DNA of 64,000 bases from Pseudogracilibacillus auburnensis (GCF_003201975.1 NZ_QJJQ01000003.1:186001-250000); one strand, 5' to 3'; counted from the first letter of the stretch, positions 18,459 through 28,480 are shown. Notes: generated by a model from the letters alone, not told the origin. Translations and numbers: made by a program.

Positions 18459-19373
18459 TTAACGAATTCGATGTTCCTCATATGGTAGTTGTTTCGTTAT
18501 TTTTTTAATTTGTTCATAGAGCCCCGTTTTCATTGGAGAAATACGGCTGTTACGGATATTTTCTTCTAACTGGTTCATCGTACTAGCTCCAAACACACAG
18601 CTAGCAACAGCTGGATGTTGCAGAACAAATTGAAAGGCTAATGTGGTGATTGATTCATTTAGCTCAGAAAGATGTTGAATGGTATTCTTTAATTCTATCT
18701 CACTATATTGGACAAATCCTTCCATGCCTTTTGTGTGTAACTTTTGGGAATCATTACTTAAAATACCTTTTGCTAAAGGACCTCGTGCTAATACACTAAT
18801 TTTCTTTTCATTCAACATATCCAATAATTCTTCTGGACGACGATCAAGCATGCTATATTGCATCATGACTACATCAATATTTGCCCGGTTCATATATTCA
18901 TTAATAACATTTGGGCGAATGGATGAAATGCCGTATGCGCGAATTTTCCCCTCGGATTTTAATCGTTCAAACGCTTCAATAGTGTCATCCATATCATCAT
19001 CCATTGTTCCACCGTGTAATAAATAAAGATCGATATAATCTGTCTGAAGCCGTTTAAGACTATCATCTACCGCTTTTTCTATATATTCTTTTCGAGGATC
19101 CCAAAACCAAGTTCTTTTTTGTTTATCAAAATGGTTGCCCACCTTCGTTGTTAAGACAATTTTTTCTCGCTTTTGTTTGATTGCTTCACCAACTATTTTT
19201 TCATTTTCTCCAAAACCATATAGATCTGCTGTATCTACATGATTAATCCCACTATCAATTGCATGATGTAACATATTAATCGCTTTATTTCTGTTCGTTC
19301 CAAGTGACATACAACCTAAAGTTAATGGAGTTACGAAAAGATTCGATTTACCTAAACGATTTTTCTTCAACAT
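18459..19373 (-). CDS. yqkF: Aldo/keto reductase (YqkF-like)
   Basis: A 304-residue NAD(P)H-dependent oxidoreductase of the AKR superfamily. The motifs HVDTADLYGFGENEKIVGEAI (catalytic Asp and Tyr), LTTKVG (Lys) and YLLHGG (His) form the usual tetrad, and the C-terminal VFGASTMNQLEENI binds cofactor. I prefer the ATG at 19373, with GAGGG five bases upstream on the minus strand, over 19385. It is the only large minus-strand gene in the window and is divergent from nudF, which also neighbours yqkF in B. subtilis. The physiological substrate is unknown. Confidence 0.82.
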   Translation of the reverse strand: MLKKNRLGKSNLFVTPLTLGCMSLGTNRNKAINMLHHAIDSGINHVDTADLYGFGENEKIVGEAIKQKREKIVLTTKVGNHFDKQKRTWFWDPRKEYIEKAVDDSLKRLQTDYIDLYLLHGGTMDDDMDDTIEAFERLKSEGKIRAYGISSIRPNVINEYMNRANIDVVMMQYSMLDRRPEELLDMLNEKKISVLARGPLAKGILSNDSQKLHTKGMEGFVQYSEIELKNTIQHLSELNESITTLAFQFVLQHPAVASCVFGASTMNQLEENIRNSRISPMKTGLYEQIKKITKQLPYEEHRIR

Positions 19374-19494
19374 AAACACCCTCATTAAAAGTAATTGTAT
19401 TTCTATTGTATGGGATGAATGATTTAGATCACAACTCTTCTGGCTAACTTATGATAAAATAAAATAAACAACAATAAATGAGGGTTAAATATAG

Positions 19495-20049
19495 ATGAAA
19501 AAATTTGAGGAAAAAACGACAAAAACAGAGAAAATCTTTGACGGAAAAATAATTTCTGTTCAAGTTGATGACGTTCTCTTACCAGATGGAAATAAATCGA
19601 AGCGAGAAATCGTCAAACATCCGGGAGCCGTTGCCATTATCCCTGTTACATCCGATGGGAAAATCATATTTGTTGAACAATACCGAAAACCGTTAGAAAG
19701 ATCGATCATTGAAATCCCAGCAGGGAAAATCGAACCAAATGAAGATCCGACAGTTACGGCTATTAGAGAGCTTGAAGAAGAAACAGGCTATACGACAAAA
19801 TCAATACAACATATCTCTTCTTTTTACACCTCACCAGGCTTTGCCGATGAGCTTATTCACCTTTATTATACAGAGGAATTAATCCAATTAGAGGAGATGG
19901 TCCAAGGTGATGAAGATGAGTTTATTCAATTAATCACATTGACATTAGAAGAAGCGGAACAATATATTGTAGAGAAAAAGATTTATGATGCGAAAACGAT
20001 ACTAGCAATACAATATGTTAAAATTAGTAGGATGGATAAACAATGTTAA
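19495..20049 (+). CDS. nudF: ADP-ribose pyrophosphatase NudF (Nudix hydrolase)
   Basis: A 184-residue Nudix hydrolase with a full Nudix box, GKIEPNEDPTVTAIRELEEE followed by TGY, fitting G-x5-E-x7-REUxEExGU. Conserved N-terminal segments (IVKHPGAVAIIPV and FVEQYRKPLERSIIEIPAG) place it in the ADP-ribose pyrophosphatase group, which splits ADP-ribose into AMP and ribose-5-phosphate. The start has a GAGGGTT site. Its last seven bases overlap the next gene. Confidence 0.92.
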   Translation: MKKFEEKTTKTEKIFDGKIISVQVDDVLLPDGNKSKREIVKHPGAVAIIPVTSDGKIIFVEQYRKPLERSIIEIPAGKIEPNEDPTVTAIRELEEETGYTTKSIQHISSFYTSPGFADELIHLYYTEELIQLEEMVQGDEDEFIQLITLTLEEAEQYIVEKKIYDAKTILAIQYVKISRMDKQC

Positions 20050-21209
20050 ATTCATATTTTGCCGATTTACATATTCATATTGGGCGAGATATGGATAACA
20101 AACCTGTAAAAATAACGGCTTCAAACAAGTTAACTTTAACAAATATATTAAAAGAGGCTGGTCGGAGAAAAGGGATAGAAATGGTTGGTGTCATCGACTC
20201 TCAAGCTCCGGCAGTACAACAAGAAATGATGCAATTACTTGAAAAAGGTAAAGCAAGACTACTGACAGATGGTGGGATTCGCTTTGAAAATGTTACCCTT
20301 ATTATGGGAGCAGAAATTGAAATTTACGATGATAACTGTCAAGGTCCACTACATGTTTTATGCTATTTTCCAACACTGGAATCGATTCAGAAGTTTACGA
20401 CTTGGTTGAAATGTAGGATGACTAATATTCATTTAAGTTCACAACGATATTATGGTACTGCGAAAGAATTGCAGTCCAAGGTGAAAGAACTAGACGGTTT
20501 ATTTATTCCGGCTCACGTATTTACTCCTTTTAAAAGTGTATATGGAAAAGGAGTAAAACAATCATTAACAGAAGTGTTTGATCCTGACTTAATCGATGCG
20601 ATAGAACTTGGATTAAGCTCTGATACGGAAATGGCTGATCAAATTAAAGAATTACATCTATATACGTATGTAACAAATTCAGATAGCCATTCGTTAGCCA
20701 AAATCGGAAGAGAATATCAACAAATCATGATGAAAGAAGCCTCTTTTAAAGAATTATCTTTTGCTCTTCACGAAATAAATGGAAGAAAAATAATTGCTAA
20801 CTTTGGCATGAATCCAAAACTGGGAAAATACTATACAACTGTTTGTCAATCATGTTTTACTGCAGTACCTTTTCGAACAACTCAATGTCCAACATGTCAG
20901 TCAAAAAAGATTATTAACGGTGTGTATGATCGAATTAACGAGTTAAAAAATAGTAATAACAAGAAAAATGGTCGTCCACCTTATTATTATCAAGTACCAC
21001 TGGAATATTTACCGGGACTCGGACCGAAAACATTTGAGAAGCTGCTTCAAACATTCGGCACGGAAATGAATGTGCTCCACCATGCATCATTTGAGCAATT
21101 ACAGAAGGTTGTTCCAATGAAACTAGCGAAAACAATCATCGATATGAGAAATGGTAAACAGCAAGTAGAAGCCGGTGGTGGCGGTAAATATGGACGGATA
21201 AAGAAATAA
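20043..21209 (+). CDS. Endonuclease Q-like PHP-domain protein
   Basis: A 388-residue protein with an N-terminal PHP metal-binding domain (YFADLHIHIGRD, later IPAHVFTPFKSVYG and NSDSHSLAKIG), a zinc-finger-like pair (CQSC and CPTC around residues 264-283) and a C-terminal helix-hairpin-helix region (LPGLGPKTFEKLLQTFG). This order matches the EndoQ family, which nicks DNA 5' of deaminated bases or abasic sites; EndoQ activity has been shown in archaea and at least one Bacillus species. The gene overlaps nudF by seven bases, a pairing conserved in Bacillaceae. Activity here is inferred. Confidence 0.82.
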   Translation: MLNSYFADLHIHIGRDMDNKPVKITASNKLTLTNILKEAGRRKGIEMVGVIDSQAPAVQQEMMQLLEKGKARLLTDGGIRFENVTLIMGAEIEIYDDNCQGPLHVLCYFPTLESIQKFTTWLKCRMTNIHLSSQRYYGTAKELQSKVKELDGLFIPAHVFTPFKSVYGKGVKQSLTEVFDPDLIDAIELGLSSDTEMADQIKELHLYTYVTNSDSHSLAKIGREYQQIMMKEASFKELSFALHEINGRKIIANFGMNPKLGKYYTTVCQSCFTAVPFRTTQCPTCQSKKIINGVYDRINELKNSNNKKNGRPPYYYQVPLEYLPGLGPKTFEKLLQTFGTEMNVLHHASFEQLQKVVPMKLAKTIIDMRNGKQQVEAGGGGKYGRIKK

Positions 21210-21300
21210 GTCTAGTACCGATCCAAAAATAGTTGTAATGTTACATCGAATTCTTTCATATCTATTAAATATAACAGCATTTAATAGATGGAGGATTTTT

Positions 21301-21954
21301 ATGTATATGAAAAAAAGTTTCGTCTTTGATCATGTGAAAGATAATATGACTATTTATATTTTTATGACAACTTTATTTTTAACAGGAATCATTTTCGGTG
21401 CATTAACAGTAAATAGTATGAGTTTCATTCAAAAACAAGACTTATTTTTTCATTTGGATCAATATTTTATCCAACTTAATGGAGACGAAACAATTGCCAG
21501 TAAAGATATTTTGAAAAGAAGCTTTTTTTTCCATTTTAAATATTTAAGTTTACTCTTTATTTTAGGGTTAACAATCATTGGATTACCAGTCGTTTGGGTA
21601 TTAATATTTATAAAAGGATTAGTAATTGGTTTTTCTGTCGGCTTCATTGTTAACCAGTTAGGGAGCAAAGGGCTTTTATTAGCAACATTGTCCATCGCTC
21701 CGCAAAATATGATTATTATTCCGGTTTATATTGTTGCTGGTTGCTTATCAATGATCTTTTCACTAACCTTATTGTACAAACTATTCGGACGTTCGGTCAC
21801 CCATTCAATCGGTAGACCATTTATCCAATATACTTTTATTTTTATCATTTTAATTATATGTGCATTCGGTAGTTCAATAATTGAAACTTTTATTTCTAAT
21901 GAAGCATTTAAAGCTGTTCTTAAAACAAGTTATGTGATAATAAGTATAATGTAA
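21301..21954 (+). CDS. spoIIM: Stage II sporulation protein M
   Basis: A membrane protein (217 residues) with about five hydrophobic segments, part of the SpoIID-SpoIIM-SpoIIP engulfment machinery that remodels septal peptidoglycan in the mother cell. The segment LSIAPQNMIIIPVYIVAG is characteristic. I place the start at ATG 21301, six bases after GGAGG; an in-frame ATG at 21238 lacks a ribosome site. Upstream, TCATAT followed by CATTTAAT is loosely like a sigma-E promoter, consistent with known control but weak. Confidence 0.92.
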   Translation: MYMKKSFVFDHVKDNMTIYIFMTTLFLTGIIFGALTVNSMSFIQKQDLFFHLDQYFIQLNGDETIASKDILKRSFFFHFKYLSLLFILGLTIIGLPVVWVLIFIKGLVIGFSVGFIVNQLGSKGLLLATLSIAPQNMIIIPVYIVAGCLSMIFSLTLLYKLFGRSVTHSIGRPFIQYTFIFIILIICAFGSSIIETFISNEAFKAVLKTSYVIISIM

Positions 21955-21966
21955 TAATTATTATTG
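21952..21966 (+). promoter_or_regulatory. Candidate PerR/Fur box upstream of fur
   Basis: The core ATAATTATTAT (21954-21964) matches the 11 inner bases of the PerR box (ATAATNATTAT) and of the related Fur box. It overlaps the spoIIM stop codon and lies about 27 bases before the fur -35. PerR control of fur is known in B. subtilis; binding here is a prediction, weakened by the AT-rich context. Confidence 0.42.
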
Positions 21967-21990
21967 TTTACAAAAAGTAATGATTATTCT

Positions 21991-22019
21991 TTGACAGCTG
22001 TTTCATGTGTGCTTATAAT
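21991..22019 (+). promoter_or_regulatory. Consensus sigma-A promoter for fur
   Basis: A perfect TTGACA (21991-21996), 17-base spacer and perfect TATAAT (22014-22019) stand 28 bases before the fur start codon. Confidence 0.88.
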
Positions 22020-22046
22020 TAAAGTGAAAGATGGAGGGGTATTTCC

Positions 22047-22502
22047 ATGAAACAGCGTATTGAAAGAATTAAAAAACAACTACATTCAAAAGGTTACAAG
22101 CTTACTCCACAACGAGAAGCGACGTTGACGGTACTATTAGAACGAGAAGAAGATCATCTTAGTGCAGAAGAAGTCTTTTTACTCGTCAAAGAAAAGGCAC
22201 CTGAAATAGGCTTAGCAACCGTCTATCGTACATTAGAATTATTATCGGAATTAAAAATTGTTGATAAAATTAATTTTGGTGACGGAGTTTCTCGTTATGA
22301 TTTACGAAAAGAAGGTGTAGAACATTTCCATCACCATCTTGTTTGCATGGAATGTGGATCAGTAGAAGAAATTATTGAGGACTTATTAGGTGAAGTGGAA
22401 AAAATTGTAGAAGACGAATGGGAATTTCAAGTAAAAGATCATCGCCTTACTTTTCACGGGATTTGTAAACAATGTCAAAAGGTTGCAGTAAAAGCAAAAT
22501 AG
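22047..22502 (+). CDS. fur: Ferric uptake regulator Fur
   Basis: A 151-residue Fur-family repressor that uses iron as corepressor. It shows the winged-helix region (YKLTPQREATLTVLLEREEDHLSAEEVF, IGLATVYRTLELLSE), the metal site HFHHHLVCMECG and a second CxxC (CKQC). Its place between spoIIM and yqzK-xerD is that of Fur proper in B. subtilis, rather than PerR or Zur. GGAGGG precedes the ATG. Confidence 0.93.
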   Translation: MKQRIERIKKQLHSKGYKLTPQREATLTVLLEREEDHLSAEEVFLLVKEKAPEIGLATVYRTLELLSELKIVDKINFGDGVSRYDLRKEGVEHFHHHLVCMECGSVEEIIEDLLGEVEKIVEDEWEFQVKDHRLTFHGICKQCQKVAVKAK

Positions 22503-22541
22503 AAAAGACTTCATTTTTAACGAAATGAGGTTCTTTTTTTT
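22503..22541 (+). terminator. Rho-independent terminator after fur
   Basis: AAAGACTTCATTT pairs with AAATGAGGTTCTTT, with two G-T pairs, followed by a long T run. Confidence 0.75.
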
Positions 22542-22773
22542 ATGGAGAAAAGTGATGATATCGACATAGCTACTAAAAATCCTTTCATATACAAAATGAA
22601 TGGCAACATATCAGTTAATGAACTTAAAGAAAACTTGGAAAAAATAATTTTCTTTCAATTTTGCTGTAAGTATTAGTATATTCGTGTAAAATGAATGTAT
22701 ATAATTTCATTTTTATGGCATATCTTTCTAATAGAGGTTGTTCGTCAGAACTATTTAGAAAGGTGTTTATAAA

Positions 22774-22980
22774 ATGAGACGTTTTATATGGGATTTTTTG
22801 AAAGTTACCGTTATATTTATAGGGTGTACGTTTTTATTCTACTTTGGTTTACGGGCAATGCATAATGAATATGAACAATACCATCGTTATGACCAACCCG
22901 AAGGCCCGGCAGTAAAAGTGTTTAGTGAAGAGGAAGGGTTTATGGATCGACTTCCTTTATTTTTTCGATTAGGAGAGTAA
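22774..22980 (+). CDS. yqzK: DUF4227 small membrane protein YqzK
   Basis: A 68-residue protein with one N-terminal membrane helix ([19 protein letters not shown]) and a charged tail ([18 protein letters not shown]). It matches the DUF4227/YqzK family, found between fur and xerD in Bacillaceae. xerD starts two bases after its stop, so the two are co-transcribed. Function unknown. Confidence 0.85.
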   Translation: MRRFIWDFLKVTVIFIGCTFLFYFGLRAMHNEYEQYHRYDQPEGPAVKVFSEEEGFMDRLPLFFRLGE

Positions 22981-22982
22981 AA

Positions 22983-23879
22983 ATGCTATTTGCAGTAGAA
23001 GATTTTTTCCATCATTTACAAATTGAACGCGGTTTAGCGGAAAATACGCTTACTTCATACCGACGTGATTTAACACAATATGGCCAATACATCACAAAGG
23101 AAAAAGAAATAAAAAGTTGGAACGATGTAACAAGAAATGATATTGTAGCTTTTTTATATAAGATAAAAGATAAAGGAAAATCAGCAGCAACGATTGCGCG
23201 AATGATCTCGTCGATTCGTTCATTTCATCAATTTTTAATTCGAGAACAAATCGTTCAATCAGATGCAAGCTTGTATGTAGAAACCCCTAAATTAGATCGT
23301 TTGTTACCAGATGTATTAACTGCTCAAGAGATTGATAAATTGTTAGAGATAAAAGGTTCCTCCCCTTTAGAAATTCGAAATAAAGCAATGCTTGAACTTC
23401 TCTATGCAACTGGTTTACGAGTGACAGAGTTAGTGACACTACATGTGACAGACCTCCATCTTACAATGGGTTTTGTTCGCTGCTTTGGAAAGGGGAGTAA
23501 AGAAAGAATTATTCCTTTAGGAGAAATCGCTAAAGCTGCAATAGAAGATTATTTGGCAAATGCTCGAGATGAACTCATCAAAAAGAACAAAAAGGAAACG
23601 AGATTATTTGTTAATCATCATGGTCGCCCATTATCAAGACAAGGGTTTTGGAAGGTGATAAAGAAGATCGCCCTTCAGGCCGGTTTAATGAAAGAAATTA
23701 CCCCACATATGTTACGGCATTCTTTTGCCACACATTTACTAGAAAATGGTGCAGATTTACGATCTGTTCAAGAAATGCTAGGACATGCTGATATTTCAAC
23801 AACACAAATTTATACACATATTACAAAAACGAGATTAAAAGATATGTATGATCAGTTTCATCCCCGTGCAACTAAATGA
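22983..23879 (+). CDS. xerD: Site-specific tyrosine recombinase XerD (RipX)
   Basis: A 298-residue tyrosine recombinase that, with XerC (CodV in B. subtilis), resolves chromosome dimers at dif. The N-terminal SAM-like domain ([23 protein letters not shown]) is followed by the catalytic domain with ATGLRVTEL (Arg), [12 protein letters not shown] (His-x2-Arg), [15 protein letters not shown] (His and nucleophile Tyr). The ATG at 22983 is preceded by AGGAGAG. It is a housekeeping gene in its conserved place, not part of an integrative element. Confidence 0.94.
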   Translation: MLFAVEDFFHHLQIERGLAENTLTSYRRDLTQYGQYITKEKEIKSWNDVTRNDIVAFLYKIKDKGKSAATIARMISSIRSFHQFLIREQIVQSDASLYVETPKLDRLLPDVLTAQEIDKLLEIKGSSPLEIRNKAMLELLYATGLRVTELVTLHVTDLHLTMGFVRCFGKGSKERIIPLGEIAKAAIEDYLANARDELIKKNKKETRLFVNHHGRPLSRQGFWKVIKKIALQAGLMKEITPHMLRHSFATHLLENGADLRSVQEMLGHADISTTQIYTHITKTRLKDMYDQFHPRATK

Positions 23880-23936
23880 GATTGGTCAATGAATGTACAT
23901 AACAAAGCGTCATACGATGATGAAAGGATGGATCAT

Positions 23937-25124
23937 ATGTCAACATTTAACCGGATATTTTTAGTAGTTTTGGATTCAGTAGGGATTGGACAAGCTCCAG
24001 ATGCAGAAAAATATAATGATGTAGGTGCAGATACGCTTGGAAATATTGCGAAGTATATGCAAGGAATCCATTTACCACATTTAGAGAAGTTAGGATTAGG
24101 TAATGTGAAAGAAGCGGAAGGACTCTTTAAAGTAAAGAACCCACAAGCATATTATACGAAAATGGAAGAAGCATCTGTTGGGAAAGATACGATGACTGGT
24201 CACTGGGAACTAATGGGCTTACGTATTGAGCAACCGTTTCAAACGTTTCCAAATGGATTCCCAGAAGAGCTAATCAATGAGCTAAAAGAAAAGACAGGGA
24301 GAAATATTATCGGTAATAAGCCCGCTTCTGGTACTGCGATCATAGACGAACTTGGGAAAGAACATCTGGAAACAGGAGCATTAATCGTCTATACGTCGGC
24401 AGACTCTGTTTTGCAGATTGCAGCCCACGAAGAAGTTGTCCCACTTGATGAGTTATATCAAATTTGTAAAATAGCTCGTGAACTAACATTAGATGAAAAA
24501 TATTTAGTCGGTCGAATTATTGCTAGACCATTTATTGGCGAGATAGGTGCTTTTACGCGAACAGCTAATCGACATGATTATGCGTTAAAACCTTTTGGTC
24601 GTACTGTGATGGACGAATTAAAAGATGAAAAATATGATGTCATTGCTTTAGGTAAAATATCGGATATTTTTGATGGGGAAGGAATTACAGAATCAATTCG
24701 TACAGTTAGTAATGATGATGGGATGATCAAATTAATCGAAACAATCCAAAAGCCGTTTACTGGATTATGTTTTTTAAATTTAGTTGATTTTGACGCCAAA
24801 TATGGCCATAGAAGAGACCCTAAAGGATATGGAGAAGCGCTTGAAACATTTGATGTGCAATTGGAGGAAGTACTACAAGCATTAAAATCAGATGATTTGC
24901 TGATCATTACTGCTGATCATGGAAATGATCCAACACACCCTGGTACAGATCATACTAGAGAATATGTTCCTTTACTCGTATATCACCAGCAGACCAAAGT
25001 AGGAACAGCTTTACCGATTCGCAAAACATTTGCAGATGTTGGAGCGACAATCGCAGACAACTTTCACATTAAACAACCAGATTACGGCGAAAGTTTTTTA
25101 CAGCTTATAAAAGAAAATAGGTGA
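23937..25124 (+). CDS. deoB: Phosphopentomutase DeoB (Drm)
   Basis: Interconverts (deoxy)ribose-1-phosphate and -5-phosphate in nucleoside catabolism. The alkaline phosphatase-like metal sites are visible: [14 protein letters not shown] near the N-terminus, [13 protein letters not shown] around the phospho-Thr, and the C-terminal [23 protein letters not shown] choose ATG 23937 (395 residues) with AAAGGA upstream; the ATG at 23889 has no ribosome site. It pairs with pdp seven bases downstream. Confidence 0.95.
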   Translation: MSTFNRIFLVVLDSVGIGQAPDAEKYNDVGADTLGNIAKYMQGIHLPHLEKLGLGNVKEAEGLFKVKNPQAYYTKMEEASVGKDTMTGHWELMGLRIEQPFQTFPNGFPEELINELKEKTGRNIIGNKPASGTAIIDELGKEHLETGALIVYTSADSVLQIAAHEEVVPLDELYQICKIARELTLDEKYLVGRIIARPFIGEIGAFTRTANRHDYALKPFGRTVMDELKDEKYDVIALGKISDIFDGEGITESIRTVSNDDGMIKLIETIQKPFTGLCFLNLVDFDAKYGHRRDPKGYGEALETFDVQLEEVLQALKSDDLLIITADHGNDPTHPGTDHTREYVPLLVYHQQTKVGTALPIRKTFADVGATIADNFHIKQPDYGESFLQLIKENR

Positions 25125-25130
25125 TGATCA

Positions 25131-26429
25131 ATGCGAATGTATGATGTGATCGAAAAAAAACGTGAAGGTTTTGCATTAACAGAAGCGGAAATTAATTTTT
25201 TGATTGAAGGTTATACGAAAAAGATGATTCCAGATTATCAAATGAGCGCCTTATTAATGGCAATTTATTTTCAAGGCATGTCGACTGACGAAAGTGCTGC
25301 TCTAACGATGGCAATGGTTCGCTCTGGTCATATCGTTGATCTATCAAGCATTAAAGGAATAAAAGTAGACAAACATTCATCTGGGGGTGTTGGTGACACG
25401 ACGACTATTATTTTAGCACCATTAGTTGCCTCTTTAGGGGTTTCTGTTGCTAAAATGAGTGGGCGCGGACTTGGACATACTGGGGGAACGTTAGATAAAT
25501 TAGAAGCTATTAATGGGTTTCATGTTGAACTTTCCACCGAAAAATTTGTAGAACTTGTCAATAAAAATCATCTTGCAGTCATCGGACAATCAGAAAACCT
25601 TGCACCTGCAGATAAATTACTTTACAGTTTACGAGATGTAACAGCAACTGTAAATTCCATTCCACTTATTTCGAGTTCTATTATGAGTAAAAAAATTGCT
25701 TCTGGTGCAGATGCGATTGTCCTTGATGTAAAAACTGGTGCAGGAGCATTTATGAAAACGAAAGAAGAAGCGAAGAATTTAGCCGAAACGATGGTTGCAA
25801 TTGGGAATACGGTTGGAAAGAAGACCGTCGCGATTCTCTCAAGCATGGAACAGCCACTTGGAAATGCCATTGGGAATGCATTAGAAGTGCAAGAGGCGAT
25901 CAATACGTTAAAAGGTCAAGGCCCAAAAGATTTAACAGAGCTTTCTTTAGAATTAGCAAGTCATATGGTCGTATTAGCCAAGAAAGCTAACACAATCAAA
26001 GAAGCAAAAGAAAGATTACATGAAAACTTACATAATGGCAAAGCAATTGAAAAGTTTCAAGCGTTTATTAAAGCACAAGGTGGGGATGATCGCGTCATTC
26101 ATGATCCATCTAAGCTCCCGCAAGCGAAATATATCATCCCTATATACGCTGAGAAATCAGGGTATATTTCTAAGTTAGTTGCCGATGAAATTGGTAAAGC
26201 GGCAATGATGTTAGGGGCAGGAAGACAAACGAAAGAATCAGTAATTGATCTAGCGGTTGGAATCATTTTACATAAAAAGTTGGGGGAGTATGTTCAGAAA
26301 GGTGATTCATTATATACAATTTATGCAAATACCCCTTCCATTGATCTTGTGAAGAAAAAAATGAAGCAAAGCATTGAAGTATCAAATGTACAAATGGCAG
26401 ATCAACTAATAATTGAAACGATTGAATAA
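25131..26429 (+). CDS. pdp: Pyrimidine-nucleoside phosphorylase
   Basis: A 432-residue enzyme that splits uridine and thymidine/deoxyuridine into base and (deoxy)ribose-1-phosphate, which DeoB then handles. The thymidine phosphorylase signature [18 protein letters not shown] and the phosphate-binding [15 protein letters not shown] are intact. RBS AGGTGATGA overlaps the deoB stop. In B. subtilis the gene after drm is punA, and pdp lies elsewhere; no purine nucleoside phosphorylase gene is in this window. Confidence 0.95.
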   Translation: MRMYDVIEKKREGFALTEAEINFLIEGYTKKMIPDYQMSALLMAIYFQGMSTDESAALTMAMVRSGHIVDLSSIKGIKVDKHSSGGVGDTTTIILAPLVASLGVSVAKMSGRGLGHTGGTLDKLEAINGFHVELSTEKFVELVNKNHLAVIGQSENLAPADKLLYSLRDVTATVNSIPLISSSIMSKKIASGADAIVLDVKTGAGAFMKTKEEAKNLAETMVAIGNTVGKKTVAILSSMEQPLGNAIGNALEVQEAINTLKGQGPKDLTELSLELASHMVVLAKKANTIKEAKERLHENLHNGKAIEKFQAFIKAQGGDDRVIHDPSKLPQAKYIIPIYAEKSGYISKLVADEIGKAAMMLGAGRQTKESVIDLAVGIILHKKLGEYVQKGDSLYTIYANTPSIDLVKKKMKQSIEVSNVQMADQLIIETIE

Positions 26430-26625
26430 GGAACAAAGGTATATAAGAAGCTCAAATTTCGCATAGTGAGTTGGATAAAACAATTTTTGGACAATGAAGT
26501 GGGAGGAAGATTTTAGTATCTAGGTTGACTTTGTCTTAACATGCTTGGTTAGGATCAATGGTTACATCTAATAAACTATACCGCTTTTTTCATTTCGATT
26601 GTTTCTACTATCATACAGTTGAAAT

Positions 26626-26979
26626 AAACTGCGCAGTAACTGGGGTCTTCTAAACAACTAAATTACGTTCCATGCTACCGTTGTCTTCCGCGAAATGTGA
26701 CATGCTTTCCGCGGGCACGGCTTCAGCCTCCTCGGAAGAAAACCGCTTCCTGCGGGGTCTTCAGACTCGTGCTTTTCCCGCTGGAGTCAGTCACTTTCGC
26801 TCCAGACAACTAGAGTAGTTCATCTTACTTTATCTTGATTACATTCTCCTTAGCGAAAGAAATGCAAGTAGACTCCTGGTCGGCTAAAAACGGATAAAAT
26901 TAGTTGAGGCGTTGCCTGTGGAAAGCAACTGTCCATAGCGAAAATCAACGGTGCTGCTAGCTTAGTTACTGCACTGTTT
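26626..26979 (+). repeat. Family A intergenic element, copy 1
   Basis: Within an 830-base gene-free gap after pdp. It starts with AAACTGCGCAGTAAC (26626-26640) and ends with the near-inverted GTTACTGCACTGTTT (26965-26979). Its core (26681-26822: GCGGGCACGGCTTCAGCCTC, GGTCTTCAGACTCG, CTCCAGACAACTAGAGTAG) is almost identical to 41082-41221. Its left flank is the reverse complement of the right flank of that copy. No coding sequence is visible; it looks like a MITE or palindromic repeat family. Confidence 0.78.
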
Positions 26980-27136
26980 ATCTTTTATATGTAATAACAC
27001 ATCTATTCTAGCATGGTAAGCCCCCAATGGTTAATATGCGGCTTTATTACTGAGATGTGAAGATATCATTAGAAGTAAGTACTAATCTTAACATGCGATA
27101 TATTTAAACACATTTTATTGTGCGAAAGGTAAGTTA

Positions 27137-27190
27137 GAAGACGAAAAAAACATATAACAACAAAGTTATGTGTTTTTTCGTCTTCTTTTT
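27137..27190 (+). terminator. Long terminator hairpin before dacF
   Basis: GAAGACGAAAAAAACATATAAC is followed by a nearly perfect inverted arm (GTTATGTG ... CGTCTTC) and TTTTT. It lies about 700 bases after pdp, so it may end read-through across the repeat, and insulates dacF. Confidence 0.8.
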
Positions 27191-27259
27191 ACAATGATAG
27201 TTATAAAGAGCCGTTAAAATGGTCATCCTATGTATATATGAAAAGTTGGAGGGAAACAG

Positions 27260-28441
27260 ATGAAAAGATATGCATATATCACTGGGATGGCTCTTTTTAT
27301 GTCGTTCATTCTAGCTCTACCTGTGCTTGCTGAAGAGCAAGAAAAGCAAGCTGATTTAAATCTAACAGAAGATGCAAAAGCGTCTATCCTACTAGAAAGA
27401 GATACAGGTGATGTTTTATATGAAAAAAATGCTCATGAAAAACTACCACCTGCTAGTATGACAAAAGTAATGACTTTGCTATTAATTATGGAAGCAATTG
27501 CCGAAGATAAATTATCTCTTGATGAACAAATAACCATTAGCGAAAGAGCTTCATCTATGGGCGGTTCACAAGTGTTTTTAGCTGAAGGAGAACAAATGTC
27601 GGTCGATGATTTAATCAAAGCAATAGCAATAGCGTCTGGAAATGATGCAAGTGTTGCGTTAGCAGAGCGAATTGCAGGCAGTGAGGAAGCATTTGTTCAG
27701 TTGATGAATGACAAGGTAAAAGAATTAACATTAGAAAATACTAATTTTGTAAACTCTTCTGGCTTACCTGCTGAAAATCATTATACAACAGCTTATGATA
27801 TGGCAATGATTGCCAAAGAATTATTAAAATATGAAAAAGTGATTAACTATACATCTATTTATGAAGATTATTTACGAAAAGGCGAAGAAAATGAATTTTG
27901 GTTAGTCAATACGAATAAATTAGTACGCTTTTATCCATATGTAGACGGATTAAAGACAGGATACACTAGTGAAGCAAAATTTTGCTTAACCGCTACCGCC
28001 AAAAAAGATGATATGCGGGTTGTATCGGTCGTAATGGGGGCAGATTCAGCTAAAAATCGAAATGCAATGACGATGAATTTAATTGATTACGCGTTTAATC
28101 ATTATGAATCCGAAAAACTGTATGATCCAGGTGAAAAAGTTGCAAGTCTACGTCATATTCAATCTGAAAAATGGAACTACGATATTAAAACAAGTGAACA
28201 AATTAGTTTATTACACAAAAAAGGAGAAAAAGAAGCAGGAGAAGTCGAAACAGCTGTAAAAATAAAGGAGGATATACAGTTACCAATCCATAAAGGGGAA
28301 CAAGTAGGAACAATGACCGTTAAAAAAGGAGATAATTTGCAGATAGAATCTCCACTAATTGTCGAAGAAAATGTCGAAATAGCATCTTACTTCACATTAT
28401 TTAAAAGATCGTTACAAAATATAGCAAAATATAATCAGTAA
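27260..28441 (+). CDS. dacF: D-alanyl-D-alanine carboxypeptidase DacF
   Basis: A 393-residue penicillin-binding protein that removes the terminal D-Ala of peptidoglycan. A signal peptide (residues 1-24, cleavage after LPVLA) precedes the S11 peptidase domain with SMTK, SGN and KTG motifs, then a C-terminal beta domain and an amphipathic tail (YFTLFKRSLQNIA). In B. subtilis dacF is transcribed in the forespore by sigma-F and its product helps control cortex cross-linking. It is followed by spoIIA-sigF, the same order as in B. subtilis. Confidence 0.92.
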   Translation: MKRYAYITGMALFMSFILALPVLAEEQEKQADLNLTEDAKASILLERDTGDVLYEKNAHEKLPPASMTKVMTLLLIMEAIAEDKLSLDEQITISERASSMGGSQVFLAEGEQMSVDDLIKAIAIASGNDASVALAERIAGSEEAFVQLMNDKVKELTLENTNFVNSSGLPAENHYTTAYDMAMIAKELLKYEKVINYTSIYEDYLRKGEENEFWLVNTNKLVRFYPYVDGLKTGYTSEAKFCLTATAKKDDMRVVSVVMGADSAKNRNAMTMNLIDYAFNHYESEKLYDPGEKVASLRHIQSEKWNYDIKTSEQISLLHKKGEKEAGEVETAVKIKEDIQLPIHKGEQVGTMTVKKGDNLQIESPLIVEENVEIASYFTLFKRSLQNIAKYNQ

Positions 28442-28480
28442 AAGAAAAAAATATAGAATTATTAATAGTTTTGTCTAAAT

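Noticed and set aside
22983-23879. Tyrosine recombinase as sign of an integrated element
   Set aside because: Its order (fur-yqzK-xerD-deoB) and length identify housekeeping XerD, and no attachment sites or phage genes are nearby.
26430-27136. Possible CRISPR or tandem repeat array in the gap after pdp
   Set aside because: Repeats are dispersed and inverted, not regularly spaced; no cas genes are present.
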